From assembly GCF_014196965.1 (NCBI RefSeq), contig NZ_JACIEQ010000013.1, positions 1 to 34,739 of the forward strand: DNA of 34,739 nt, read 5' to 3'. Both the position numbers and the translations under genes were made by a program. Shown here piece after piece: positions 26,621 to 33,596 of the stretch (position 1 is its first letter; each line of letters starts with the position of its first letter). Below the pieces are notes generated by a model. That model was not told where the DNA came from and searched no databases. It saw only the letters and a list, made by a program, of their open reading frames with translations. This DNA comes from Actibacterium naphthalenivorans (GTDB taxonomy: Bacteria > Pseudomonadota > Alphaproteobacteria > Rhodobacterales > Rhodobacteraceae).

Positions 26621-26718
26621 GCTGCATCCTCCGACAGCAGGGACATGTAACTGGCCGCGGACGTGGTCTCGACGTTCGCCCGAGGCACGTAGGGGTAGAC
26701 ATCGAGGTCCAGCTTCGG
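26617..26718 (-). pseudogene. istA: IS21-family transposase IstA, last 33 codons
   Basis: In the frame ending at the TGA that overlaps istB, the sequence reads PKLDLDVYPYVPRANVETTS and on to YMSLLSEDAA, typical of an IstA C-terminus. The 5' end of the fragment coincides exactly with the edge of the 72-bp Tn3-type fold-back, so the rest of istA was removed when that boundary formed. Confidence 0.75.
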
Positions 26719-26790
26719 GGGGTCTGATGCCGGGAAAATCAAAAACGCTCATGAGAGCGTACTATTCTGCCCCCTCCGGCATCAGACCCC
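26719..26790. mobile_element. 72-bp fold-back made of two Tn3-family terminal repeats
   Basis: GGGGTCTGATGCCGG (26719-26733) and its reverse complement (26776-26790) bound the element. The right-hand 33 bp (26758-26790) are identical to the Tn3-type repeat at 34645-34677. In the centre ACGCTC-ATGA-GAGCGT (26745-26760) is a second hairpin. No 5-bp target duplication flanks it (TTCGG on the left, TAGAT on the right). It separates a cut istA from a cut merF and may be an internally deleted transposon or a deletion scar between two elements. Confidence 0.75.
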
Positions 26791-26975
26791 TAGATGGTCA
26801 GGCCGATAAAAAACGCCAGCGCGGGCAGCAGCACATAGTCGAGCCAACCCAGCCAGGCCGACAGGCCCACGGCGCCGAGAAGAACGACCAGGATCGGCGT
26901 GAAGCAGCAGAGCGCTGCGATGACGGTGCCGACGACACCTGTTGCAATCAGCTTGCGGTCTGTCCGCTCGGTCAT
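26790..26975 (-). pseudogene. merF: Mercury transporter MerF, truncated at the C-terminus
   Basis: The remaining 61 residues (MTERTDRKLI to FFIGLTI) keep the two membrane helices and the first vicinal Cys pair, Cys23-Cys24 in ALCCFTP. Full MerF proteins have about 80 residues and a second Cys pair near the C-terminus that is needed to pass Hg(II) inward; that part is lost. The stop codon is a hybrid: TA from mer DNA plus G, the first base of the Tn3-type repeat. The start lies 4 nt after the merP stop. Confidence 0.85.
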
Positions 26976-26979
26976 CCCG

Positions 26980-27285
26980 TCAACCCGAGACGCGCGCCGG
27001 GTAGCCTGCATTGGCCGACGCGGTCGCGATCGCCTCGGCGCTGGTCGCGGCGGTGTCGAAGACGACAGTAGCGGTGCGCGCCTCGAAGTCGATCTCGACC
27101 GCGTGCACGCCTTCGACGCCCTCCATCGCGCGCTTCACGGTGACCGGACACAGCGCACAGGTCATATTGTCCACCGCGAAGGTGAGGGTCTGCTCGGCGG
27201 CGACGGTTTGCGCGACGGCAGGGATGGCCGTGATGGGTGCTGTGGCGGTCAGGCCGAACAGAACAAGGGCAAGGATCGTCTTCAT
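26980..27285 (-). CDS. merP: Periplasmic mercury-binding protein MerP
   Basis: A 101-residue protein with a signal peptide (about 25 residues, ending AVAQ) and a heavy-metal-associated domain. Hg(II) binds to Cys43 and Cys46 in NMTCALCPVTV. It hands mercury to MerT or MerF in the inner membrane. It lies between merT (18-nt gap) and merF (4-nt gap) in the order found in classical mer operons. Confidence 0.93.
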   Translation of the reverse strand: MKTILALVLFGLTATAPITAIPAVAQTVAAEQTLTFAVDNMTCALCPVTVKRAMEGVEGVHAVEIDFEARTATVVFDTAATSAEAIATASANAGYPARVSG

Positions 27286-27303
27286 GAGGGTGTCCTTTCG
27301 AGA

Positions 27304-27693
27304 TCAGTAGAGAAGCGGAGCCCACCAGTCGATGGTGAGTGCAGCGAGGACGAGGATCAGGGAGGTCCAGAGAGCGGACTTGGTGATGCGCGCCGAGGAT
27401 GGGCGCGCGCAGTAGGAACCGGGCTCGCAGACGGTCGGTTTGCGGAAATAGACCTGCCGGAATCCCGCCCCGATGAAGCCGAGCGCAATCACGGCGAAGA
27501 TCGGCTTGAAGGGCTCCAGCGCCGTCAGGTTGCCGATCCAGGCCCCCGAGATGCCGAGGGTCAGCAGCACCAATGGTCCGACACAGCAGGCCGAGGCGAG
27601 AAAGGCGCCCATCACCCCGCCCGCCGCAAGCCAGCCCTTTCGGGCGGGGCGATCCGCTGCTGAGGTGTCAGTTCTGTCGTCTGTCAGCGCCAT
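27304..27693 (-). CDS. merT: Mercuric transport protein MerT
   Basis: A 129-residue inner membrane protein with three hydrophobic segments. The vicinal pair Cys36-Cys37 (ASACCVGPL) in the first helix and a second pair, Cys89 and Cys95, in the cytoplasmic loop are the Hg(II) relay residues. The start MALTDD was chosen because upstream codons run into the mer operator. It is the first gene after the mer promoter. Confidence 0.93.
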   Translation of the reverse strand: MALTDDRTDTSAADRPARKGWLAAGGVMGAFLASACCVGPLVLLTLGISGAWIGNLTALEPFKPIFAVIALGFIGAGFRQVYFRKPTVCEPGSYCARPSSARITKSALWTSLILVLAALTIDWWAPLLY

Positions 27694-27724
27694 GTCGCGC
27701 ACCTTTCGTCTGTGGTTGACGATG

Positions 27725-27755
27725 GGTGTAGGGTCTGTAGTAGCTACAGGCTCAA
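27725..27755 (-). promoter_or_regulatory. mer operator-promoter (MerR binding site)
   Basis: On the minus strand TTGAGC (27750-27755) and TACACC (27725-27730) are separated by 19 bp, the unusual long spacer of MerR-controlled promoters. Within it CTGTAG (27735-27740) and CTACAG (27744-27749) form the dyad. MerR-Hg would untwist this spacer to start merT transcription. TTGACG at 27716-27721 on the plus strand may be the -35 of merR itself. Confidence 0.85.
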
Positions 27756-27768
27756 GAGGAAAACCCCC

Positions 27769-28185
27769 ATGATCGATCACGAAAGCGAGAGCAGCTTAAC
27801 ACGCGGCGACCTGGCCCGGGCGACCGGATGCAACATCGAGACGATCCGCTATTACGAGAAAACCGGCCTGCTGCCCGACCCGCCGCGCAGCGCCGCAGGC
27901 TACCGGATATATTCCGCCGCACACGCCACGCGCCTTCGCTTCATCCTGCGCGCCCGCGAGCTCGGGTTCTCGATGGAGGACATTCGCGGGCTGATGGGGC
28001 TCAACGATGGTGCCGCGCCGACCTGCGCCGAGGTCAAGGAGCGGACAGAACGTCACCTTGCGGACGTGCGGGCGAAGATCTCGGATCTCCGGCGGATCGA
28101 ATCCGTCCTCGCTGCAACGGCATCCAGGTGTTCTGGCGCCGAAGTCCCCAACTGTCCGGTGCTCGACGCGATTTCTGGAAACTGA
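27769..28185 (+). CDS. merR: Mercury-responsive regulator MerR
   Basis: A 138-residue MerR protein. The HTH and wing (LTRGDLARATGCNIETIRYYEKTGLL and RSAAGYRIYS) occupy the N-terminus, and Cys86, Cys121 and Cys129 match the three mercury ligands (Cys82, Cys117 and Cys126 in Tn501 MerR). It represses and, with Hg(II), activates the divergent merT operon. ATG at 27769 gives the family N-terminus. Confidence 0.93.
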   Translation: MIDHESESSLTRGDLARATGCNIETIRYYEKTGLLPDPPRSAAGYRIYSAAHATRLRFILRARELGFSMEDIRGLMGLNDGAAPTCAEVKERTERHLADVRAKISDLRRIESVLAATASRCSGAEVPNCPVLDAISGN

Positions 28186-28239
28186 AAACTATGACACGAA
28201 CTTCCCGAACTCTTGAAGCTCCCATGCATCGAACTGGAA

Positions 28240-28274
28240 GATTCAAGATCGTGCCGCTACCCATATCTTGAATC
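28240..28274. other. Inverted repeat at the convergent merR / HTH-gene junction
   Basis: GATTCAAGAT (28240-28249) and ATCTTGAATC (28265-28274) are a perfect 10-bp inverted repeat with a 15-nt loop. It contains the stop codon of the minus-strand gene and lies 54 nt after merR. Without T-runs it is at best a weak bidirectional terminator. Confidence 0.5.
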
Positions 28275-29205
28275 GCCCCTGGCCGGTCACCTCGCGGATA
28301 AGGCCTCGCGCTTCCATCCAGGCAATATTGCGTTGAACGGCGGCACGGCTAGCGTTGGTCAGGACCTCGCCCATCGGGGCAGAGACAAGGGGCCATTCGG
28401 TAAGCACAGCGCGCAAGGCGCGCGGAGTCTTTCCCGAGAGCGCGGTCATCTCGGTTTCTGCCCGCGCTGACCATGCCTCGATATCGTCAAGGTGCCGCAT
28501 TGCGGTCAGGCATGCGGTCTCCATCCCGTCAAGCCAGCGCGCCAGACGGTCAGCGGGTGGGCCGCTGGCGCGCAGCCCCCCTGCCCCGCCCATAGCCAGA
28601 GGTGCAAAGACGGCGCCCCCGCCCTCGCTGGCCACAATCCGCGCGGCTGTGACTGCCGCTTCCATTCGATCGCCCTGCTGCCCAAGGCCCGCAAGGCTCC
28701 AGAGGTGATAACCCGCGCAGGCACGGGTTATCGGGTGCAGCTCGGCGGCTTGCGCCATCAGGTTCAGCCAACCGCCCGCGCGATCCGCGAAAGGCTCGGC
28801 GTCATCGACCATGTTCTTGGGATCGCGACGATCGAGGAAGGCAGAAAGGTCCACCTTTGGGCCTGGTCCCCCTGTCAGACGACGTACCGCCCAACCGACA
28901 CGCGCCAGTGCTGCGGGGTCCTCTTGAACGCCTGACAGGCGCATGGATATCCAAATAGCAATGCGATCCGGGCCAATGCGGTCACCCGCGAACCAGCTGA
29001 GGTCGGCAGCCTCGATCAGGGCAAGCCTGTGCCGCCATCCTTCCGGGCTGCGCTTCAGGCGGTCGTCCAGCGCGCCGACGCGACCGGCCACACGGGCAAG
29101 ACGCGCGGCATGACCCGCCTCTGCTTTCCGCCAATCGTCGAGGACCTCGCCTTCACGCAGTTCGGCCCGTGGTCCTGGTGGCAAGTAATCCGGCTCCTCT
29201 TCCAT
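28243..29205 (-). CDS. Uncharacterised protein with C-terminal winged HTH, DUF1612-like
   Basis: A 320-residue alpha-helical protein of unknown function. The C-terminal 50 residues (LTEWPLVSAPMGEVLTNASRAAVQRNIAWMEARGLIREVTGQGRFKIW) look like the winged helix that ends DUF1612/RHE_PE00001-type plasmid proteins; similar TGRxxFR endings also close the DUF1403 protein at 33593 (LTGRDTFRLYGV). It may therefore be a DNA-binding partner of the transposition module. It is divergent from tniA across a 188-bp AT-rich gap. No ribosome binding site is clear at the ATG. Family assignment is tentative. Confidence 0.6.
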   Translation of the reverse strand: MEEEPDYLPPGPRAELREGEVLDDWRKAEAGHAARLARVAGRVGALDDRLKRSPEGWRHRLALIEAADLSWFAGDRIGPDRIAIWISMRLSGVQEDPAALARVGWAVRRLTGGPGPKVDLSAFLDRRDPKNMVDDAEPFADRAGGWLNLMAQAAELHPITRACAGYHLWSLAGLGQQGDRMEAAVTAARIVASEGGGAVFAPLAMGGAGGLRASGPPADRLARWLDGMETACLTAMRHLDDIEAWSARAETEMTALSGKTPRALRAVLTEWPLVSAPMGEVLTNASRAAVQRNIAWMEARGLIREVTGQGRFKIWVAARS

Positions 29206-29225
29206 GGGACCGGGCAGAAACCAGA

Positions 29226-29303
29226 TGTCGCATTTTTTTCATCATTTCAACGCATGATTATATCGTGATTTCTGGATGATACCGCGATATCGCACATCAT
29301 TTT
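29226..29303. promoter_or_regulatory. AT-rich control region / possible transposon end before tniA
   Basis: TGTCG at 29226 begins an AT-rich run with ATCATTT at 29241-29247 and 29296-29302, GATGAT at 29275-29280, and the 10-bp palindrome GCGATATCGC at 29284-29293. Such spaced repeats could be TniA binding sites at a transposon end, operators for the divergent HTH protein, or both. No matching inverted copy was found near 34,480-34,640. Confidence 0.4.
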
Positions 29304-29393
29304 TTCGCTTGAGGCTTCAATTTTGGTTCCGTATTTCAGCAAGCGGCCGCCCTGTTGGCGCACGGCCCAGCCGGTCTCGAAAGTTTCATATCG

Positions 29394-31028
29394 ATGACGT
29401 CCGGCGGAGGGCATGCCTCGGATGAAGCGTGGGCCAAGGCAACACGTATCGCGCGTGAACTGGACCGGATTATTGACGGAGCGGCGCCGGTGCGTGAGGC
29501 CGTGGTACGCGCGGCATCCGAGCTGCGGCTCTCGACCCGCCAAGTCTACAACTATCTGGCGCGGTATCGAGAAGAACGCAGGGTATCGTCCCTGCTGCCG
29601 CGAACGAGTGGAACAAGGAAATCAAGGATCAGCCTCGCGGTCGAGAGCATCATCGCGATGACCCTGAGGGAGATGTGGTTGCGTCCTGAGCAGCCGGACC
29701 TCGCACCGATCGTCGAAGAGATCCGCGCCCGCTGCGCACAGGAAGGGCATACTCCGCCCGCCTATGTCACTGTCGCCCGGCGCATCCCCATCCTGTTCAC
29801 CCCGGAAGAAATTGCCCGCCGCCGCCTGTCAGACAGTAAACACCTGCACCGGCTGAAGGCGCGACCGGGCTACATCCGGGCAGACCACGCGCTCGACGTT
29901 GTCCAGATCGATCACACGCCGGCAGACATCCAGTTTGTCGAGGTGATTGATGACTACGGTATCTTCGTTGGGCGGCCCTACCTGACCATCGCTGCCGATG
30001 TGGCCACGAGTGCGATCACCGGCTTCTGCCTGACGCTCGAGCGGCCGTCACGACTGTCTGTCGCGCTTTGTCTTGCGCAAGCGATGTGCTGCAAGACGGC
30101 ATGGCTGGCAGAGCGTAGCATCGATCATGCCTGGCCGATGCACGGTCGCCCGAGGCAGATCGTCGTCGATTCCGCCAAAGAGTTCCAGAGCAGCACCTTC
30201 AGCAGAGGATGCGCGGACTATGGCATTTCCATTCGCATGCGGAACAAGGGCACCGTGCATCGAGGCGGAGTCGTGGAACGCCTGCTTGGGAAAGTGAACA
30301 CGGCGCTACGGGCCTTACCCGGTAAGACAGGGCGCTCCATCGCGGATCGAGGCGACTATGCCTCGGAAGAGCGCGCACGGCTCAGCTTCGCGGATCTTGA
30401 ACGCTGCATCGCGCTCGCGATCATCGACCATAATCTGAGCCAGAATGCGCGCAAGCTGACCGTCCCGGCAATCGAATGGGAAAACCGACTCCAACCGAAG
30501 GACCGTCCGATCGATGCGCCTGTCGATGTGCTGCTCAATTTCCTGCCGCGCAAGACGCGGAAGATTTCACCTCAGGGCATCAGCCTCTTCGCCATCGACT
30601 ATTTCGAGCCCTGGCTTGGTCCGCTGGTCGCCCGCCGTGACCGGCTGGAGCCACTTGATGTGTGCTATGACCCTCGCGACATCAGCCATGTCTATGTCAA
30701 GGATCCGGATACGCAGGCCTGGCAGCCGGTGAGACGACGGGACGGACTGGCCGAGCCGATCACGCTTTGGCAGCATCAGGCGGATCGACAGCGGCGGCGC
30801 GAAATCCAGCGGCGCCCAGTGCAGGAGGCGGCCGCCATCCGACGCGAAATCGCCGCAACTGTTACCGCCACCAAAACCTCGAAAAGCCGGTTGAAGGAGA
30901 TGACACGCGCCCGGCATGCCACCGAGGCAAAGAAGCCTTATGCCGATCTCGCCGCGCCTGCCGCCCCGGCCCGGGCAAACCTTAACCCGGATCGCCCGCG
31001 GCGGGTCTTCCCGGTCGAGGATTGGTAA
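29394..31028 (+). CDS. tniA: TniA-type DDE transposase (Mu/TnsB superfamily)
   Basis: A 544-residue transposase. The catalytic residues are Asp173 (VVQIDHTP), Asp259 (IVVDSAKEF) and Glu295 (GGVVERLLGK), with the classical 35 residues between the last two. N-terminal HTH-like segments (LSTRQVYNYLARY) would bind the transposon ends, and a Mu-type beta-barrel and basic tail (RRREIQRRP to HATEAKKPY) follow the core. It cuts and joins DNA during transposition together with TniB and TniQ. ATG at 29394 is preferred; TTG at 29355 is possible. Length is close to TniA of Tn5053 (about 559). Confidence 0.9.
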   Translation: MTSGGGHASDEAWAKATRIARELDRIIDGAAPVREAVVRAASELRLSTRQVYNYLARYREERRVSSLLPRTSGTRKSRISLAVESIIAMTLREMWLRPEQPDLAPIVEEIRARCAQEGHTPPAYVTVARRIPILFTPEEIARRRLSDSKHLHRLKARPGYIRADHALDVVQIDHTPADIQFVEVIDDYGIFVGRPYLTIAADVATSAITGFCLTLERPSRLSVALCLAQAMCCKTAWLAERSIDHAWPMHGRPRQIVVDSAKEFQSSTFSRGCADYGISIRMRNKGTVHRGGVVERLLGKVNTALRALPGKTGRSIADRGDYASEERARLSFADLERCIALAIIDHNLSQNARKLTVPAIEWENRLQPKDRPIDAPVDVLLNFLPRKTRKISPQGISLFAIDYFEPWLGPLVARRDRLEPLDVCYDPRDISHVYVKDPDTQAWQPVRRRDGLAEPITLWQHQADRQRRREIQRRPVQEAAAIRREIAATVTATKTSKSRLKEMTRARHATEAKKPYADLAAPAAPARANLNPDRPRRVFPVEDW

Positions 31029-31029
31029 G

Positions 31030-31911
31030 GTGCCGGATCACCTCATGCCCGCCACCGTCCCGCTCTTGCAGGCCGATGATGTAATGCGGATCGCCCATGT
31101 TCGCGCGCCACGCTGGATCAGCCATCCGGCCGCCGGCGCGGCACATGACGCGATGCGGCTGCTGCTCGAGCGACCGCCATCGCTGCGCCCGCGCGGTTTG
31201 CTTCTTGCGGGCCCCTACCACAACGGCAAGACCATGATTGCCGAGCGCTTCGCTGTCGAACATCTGCGTGTCGCCGACCAGCAAGAGGTATGGGTGATCC
31301 AGACCCGGGAAGGTGCGGGTCTGTCGCATTTTTACGCAAGCATCCTGTCCGGATTGCGCGCACCACAAGCCGCTGGATGGCGCAGCCTGTCCCGCGCCGG
31401 CGATCAGGTCGATCATCTTCTGGAGCGTCTGAAGCCGCGCCTTTTGATCTTCGACGAGTTCCACAGCGCGTTGCGCGGTCGACGCCAGGATGTGAAGGCA
31501 ATCTTCTCGTTCCTACGGCGGATCGCACGGGTGCATGACATCTCACCCGTCCTTGTCGGCGAAATCGCGATCTACGATGCGGTGCATGACACGGACGAAA
31601 TGGGCTCACGCTTCGATACGATCCCCATTCCACGCTGGGCGTATGACGAGGATTTCGCGACGCTTCTGGACAGCCTTGAGGCAAGTCTGCCGCTCGCCAA
31701 TGCCTCAGAACTGTCGCGCGAACCCTTGGCGAAGATCATCCACGATCTGTCGGAGGGACTGATCGGCGAGGTCGTCGAGATCGTCACCCGGGCCGCGGTG
31801 GCGGCAATCGCGGGCGGTGAGGACCGGATCACGGGTGCAACCCTGTCGGACCTCGGCTATGTGCCTCTCTCCAGACGCCGCAATTCCGCCTTGCGTCACG
31901 AGATGACATGA
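31030..31911 (+). CDS. tniB: TniB-type AAA+ ATPase of the transposition complex
   Basis: A 293-residue ATPase. Walker A is GPYHNGKT (residues 61-68) and Walker B LLIFDEFH (Asp142, Glu143). Such proteins, related to TnsC, pick the target and activate the transposase. GTG at 31030, one base after the tniA stop, has GAGG upstream; ATG at 31045 is the alternative. Its TGA overlaps the ATG of tniQ. Confidence 0.9.
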   Translation: MPDHLMPATVPLLQADDVMRIAHVRAPRWISHPAAGAAHDAMRLLLERPPSLRPRGLLLAGPYHNGKTMIAERFAVEHLRVADQQEVWVIQTREGAGLSHFYASILSGLRAPQAAGWRSLSRAGDQVDHLLERLKPRLLIFDEFHSALRGRRQDVKAIFSFLRRIARVHDISPVLVGEIAIYDAVHDTDEMGSRFDTIPIPRWAYDEDFATLLDSLEASLPLANASELSREPLAKIIHDLSEGLIGEVVEIVTRAAVAAIAGGEDRITGATLSDLGYVPLSRRRNSALRHEMT

Positions 31912-32918
31912 GGCTCGGGCCGACCGGGATCTCCGTCACGCCTGCACAGCGGTATGAAAGTGCGGCGGGAAGCCGTTGGCCGGTGAGCATTATGCCGGCG
32001 CCGGGTGAACTTCTGTCGAGTTGGCTGCACCGGCTCGCCTACGCCAACGGCGTACCTCCCCGCTATTTCGGCGCGTTTCTCGGGGCGCCGGGTGAGAACT
32101 GGTCGGCGCGGCTTGATCGGGCATTGCCCGATCGCATCCTGCACCTTTTGAGAGAGCATACCCGCATACCCCTGGAAGACATCGCGGCTCTGACCGTTGC
32201 TCTTGACCCCTTGGCCCGGCTGCGTTTGCCCCTGCGGCCAGGGCCCCAACCGATCTGCGCACCCGGGATGCAGGCGACTTGGCTGCAATTCTGCCCGGCC
32301 TGTCTGGCAGAAGACGAAACGCCCTATTTTCGACGAGGCTGGAGCCTGGCGACACGAGTCTCCTGCTTTCGCCACGGCTGTCGGCTTCGGGACAGGTGCC
32401 CGTCCTGCGGACGCGGATTGGCTCCGTTCCGCCAGAAGCGTCTTGTGCCGCATCAGATCTGCGCCGTATGCGGCGCGGCGCTCTGCAAACGCACCCGTCC
32501 CGCCACCGATGGCGTTCGACGCCTTGAGCGCCTGATCGACGATCTGCTTCGTCTGCATGCAGCGGGGCATCGGATAGGAGAAGGAAGATCACTACCGGAC
32601 CTGCTCGGATCAGCCAGTTTTCAATCGGGTGAAAAGCGAGTGTCCATTGCGCGCCTCCCCCATCGGGATCGCTATCAGCTGTTTGGACAACTGACGGAAG
32701 GGCGATCGATACCGTTCGGAAAGCGAAAGAGTCCCGCGATCTCCTGCTGGAAACGCGTCGCTCAGGCTGCGCCAACCTGGCGCGGACTGGCGATATCATT
32801 CAGCGAAGCCGCCCTGCCTCGGCCCGCAGCCGAGCCGTGCTCCGCCTCCGCAGGTCCGCATTTGGCTGACCTCGTTCAGGCAGCCACACGGCTCCATCAG
32901 AAGCGGCAGGCGCTTTGA
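31908..32918 (+). CDS. tniQ: TniQ-family target-selection protein
   Basis: A 336-residue protein with the TniQ start motif PAPGELLSSWLHRLAYANG (residues 30-48) and zinc-binding clusters CPAC (129-132), C-FRHGC (153-158), CPSC (164-167) and CAVC (185-188). TniQ proteins link TniB to target recognition and, in CRISPR-associated relatives, to a guide complex. The ATG overlaps the tniB stop (ATGA). The C-terminal 110 residues have no feature I recognise. The gene is followed after 15 nt by the convergent scpB-like gene. Confidence 0.9.
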   Translation: MRLGPTGISVTPAQRYESAAGSRWPVSIMPAPGELLSSWLHRLAYANGVPPRYFGAFLGAPGENWSARLDRALPDRILHLLREHTRIPLEDIAALTVALDPLARLRLPLRPGPQPICAPGMQATWLQFCPACLAEDETPYFRRGWSLATRVSCFRHGCRLRDRCPSCGRGLAPFRQKRLVPHQICAVCGAALCKRTRPATDGVRRLERLIDDLLRLHAAGHRIGEGRSLPDLLGSASFQSGEKRVSIARLPHRDRYQLFGQLTEGRSIPFGKRKSPAISCWKRVAQAAPTWRGLAISFSEAALPRPAAEPCSASAGPHLADLVQAATRLHQKRQAL

Positions 32919-32933
32919 GGGGTCCAGCGGGCT

Positions 32934-33596
32934 TCAGGCGCGCGCGGCAAGCCCGGCGTCACCCAGCTGTTCGGGGTCTGGCAGGTCGCGCAAGCTCTCC
33001 ATCCCGAAGGCCGCGAGGAACGCGTCCGTGGTCACGAAGGTATAGGGGGCACCACGACGCGGCGCGCGGGGCCCGATCCCGATCAGATCGCGCGCATGCA
33101 GTCGGCCGAGCAGGTCGCGGCTGATCTCCTTTCCGAAGATATCCTTGAGCCCGTCACGGGTGATCGGCTGGTGGTAGGCGATGGCGGCCAGCACCGCAAC
33201 GTCGAATTCGCTCAGGTCGAGCAACTGATCGCCCATATCCGCGGCGGCGCGGATTGCTGGCGCGTAGGCGGTCCGGGTCCGGAACATCCATCCCCCGGCA
33301 ACCTGAGCGATCTCGAACGCACGCCCCTCCAGATCGGCGGCGAGATCCTCGATCAACAGGTCGATCGAAACCCCCTGCCCGACCACGCGCCCCAGGTCTT
33401 CGCGGGCGACCGGCGCGGCGGAGGCAAAGAGCACCGCCTCGATCCGGCGCATCCATTCCCGCCAGCGCAGCTCCGGCGGCAGGTCAGTTAGTTCGCGGTC
33501 AAGGTCCGGTTCAGAGCGATCCTTCGCCTTTTTCGGTGGTCGCATGTCCGAACTTTGAGCCCGGTTCCCACTTTCGCTGGCCATGCTCATGCTCAC
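32934..33596 (-). CDS. ScpB-like protein (SMC-complex kleisin-partner fold)
   Basis: A 220-residue protein with two winged-helix domains of the ScpB family: WMRRIEAVLFASAAPVAREDLGRVVG (first domain) and LSEFDVAVLAAIAYHQPITRDGLKDIFGKEISRDLLGRLHARDLIG with YTFVTTDAFLAAFGM (second). Housekeeping ScpB loads SMC on the chromosome; no scpA or smc is here, so this is an orphan copy. The N-terminal 45 residues are charged and unusual. GTG at 33596 overlaps the DUF1403 stop (GTGA). Its pairing with DUF1403 beside tni genes suggests a role in the transposon or plasmid. Confidence 0.85.
   Translation of the reverse strand: MSMSMASESGNRAQSSDMRPPKKAKDRSEPDLDRELTDLPPELRWREWMRRIEAVLFASAAPVAREDLGRVVGQGVSIDLLIEDLAADLEGRAFEIAQVAGGWMFRTRTAYAPAIRAAADMGDQLLDLSEFDVAVLAAIAYHQPITRDGLKDIFGKEISRDLLGRLHARDLIGIGPRAPRRGAPYTFVTTDAFLAAFGMESLRDLPDPEQLGDAGLAARA

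Larger units (their letters stand above)
25712..26718 (-). mobile_element. IS21-family element, istA side deleted
   Basis: The surviving end starts at TGTCAACGGCGG (25712). Inside it are two related motifs, GTAAAAACCAGCCAC (25725-25739) and GCAAAATCAGGCCA (25748-25761), the kind of repeated terminal sites that IS21 transposases bind. istB is complete, istA is reduced to its last 33 codons, and the element stops exactly at the first G of a Tn3-type repeat at 26719. It cannot transpose alone. Confidence 0.75.
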
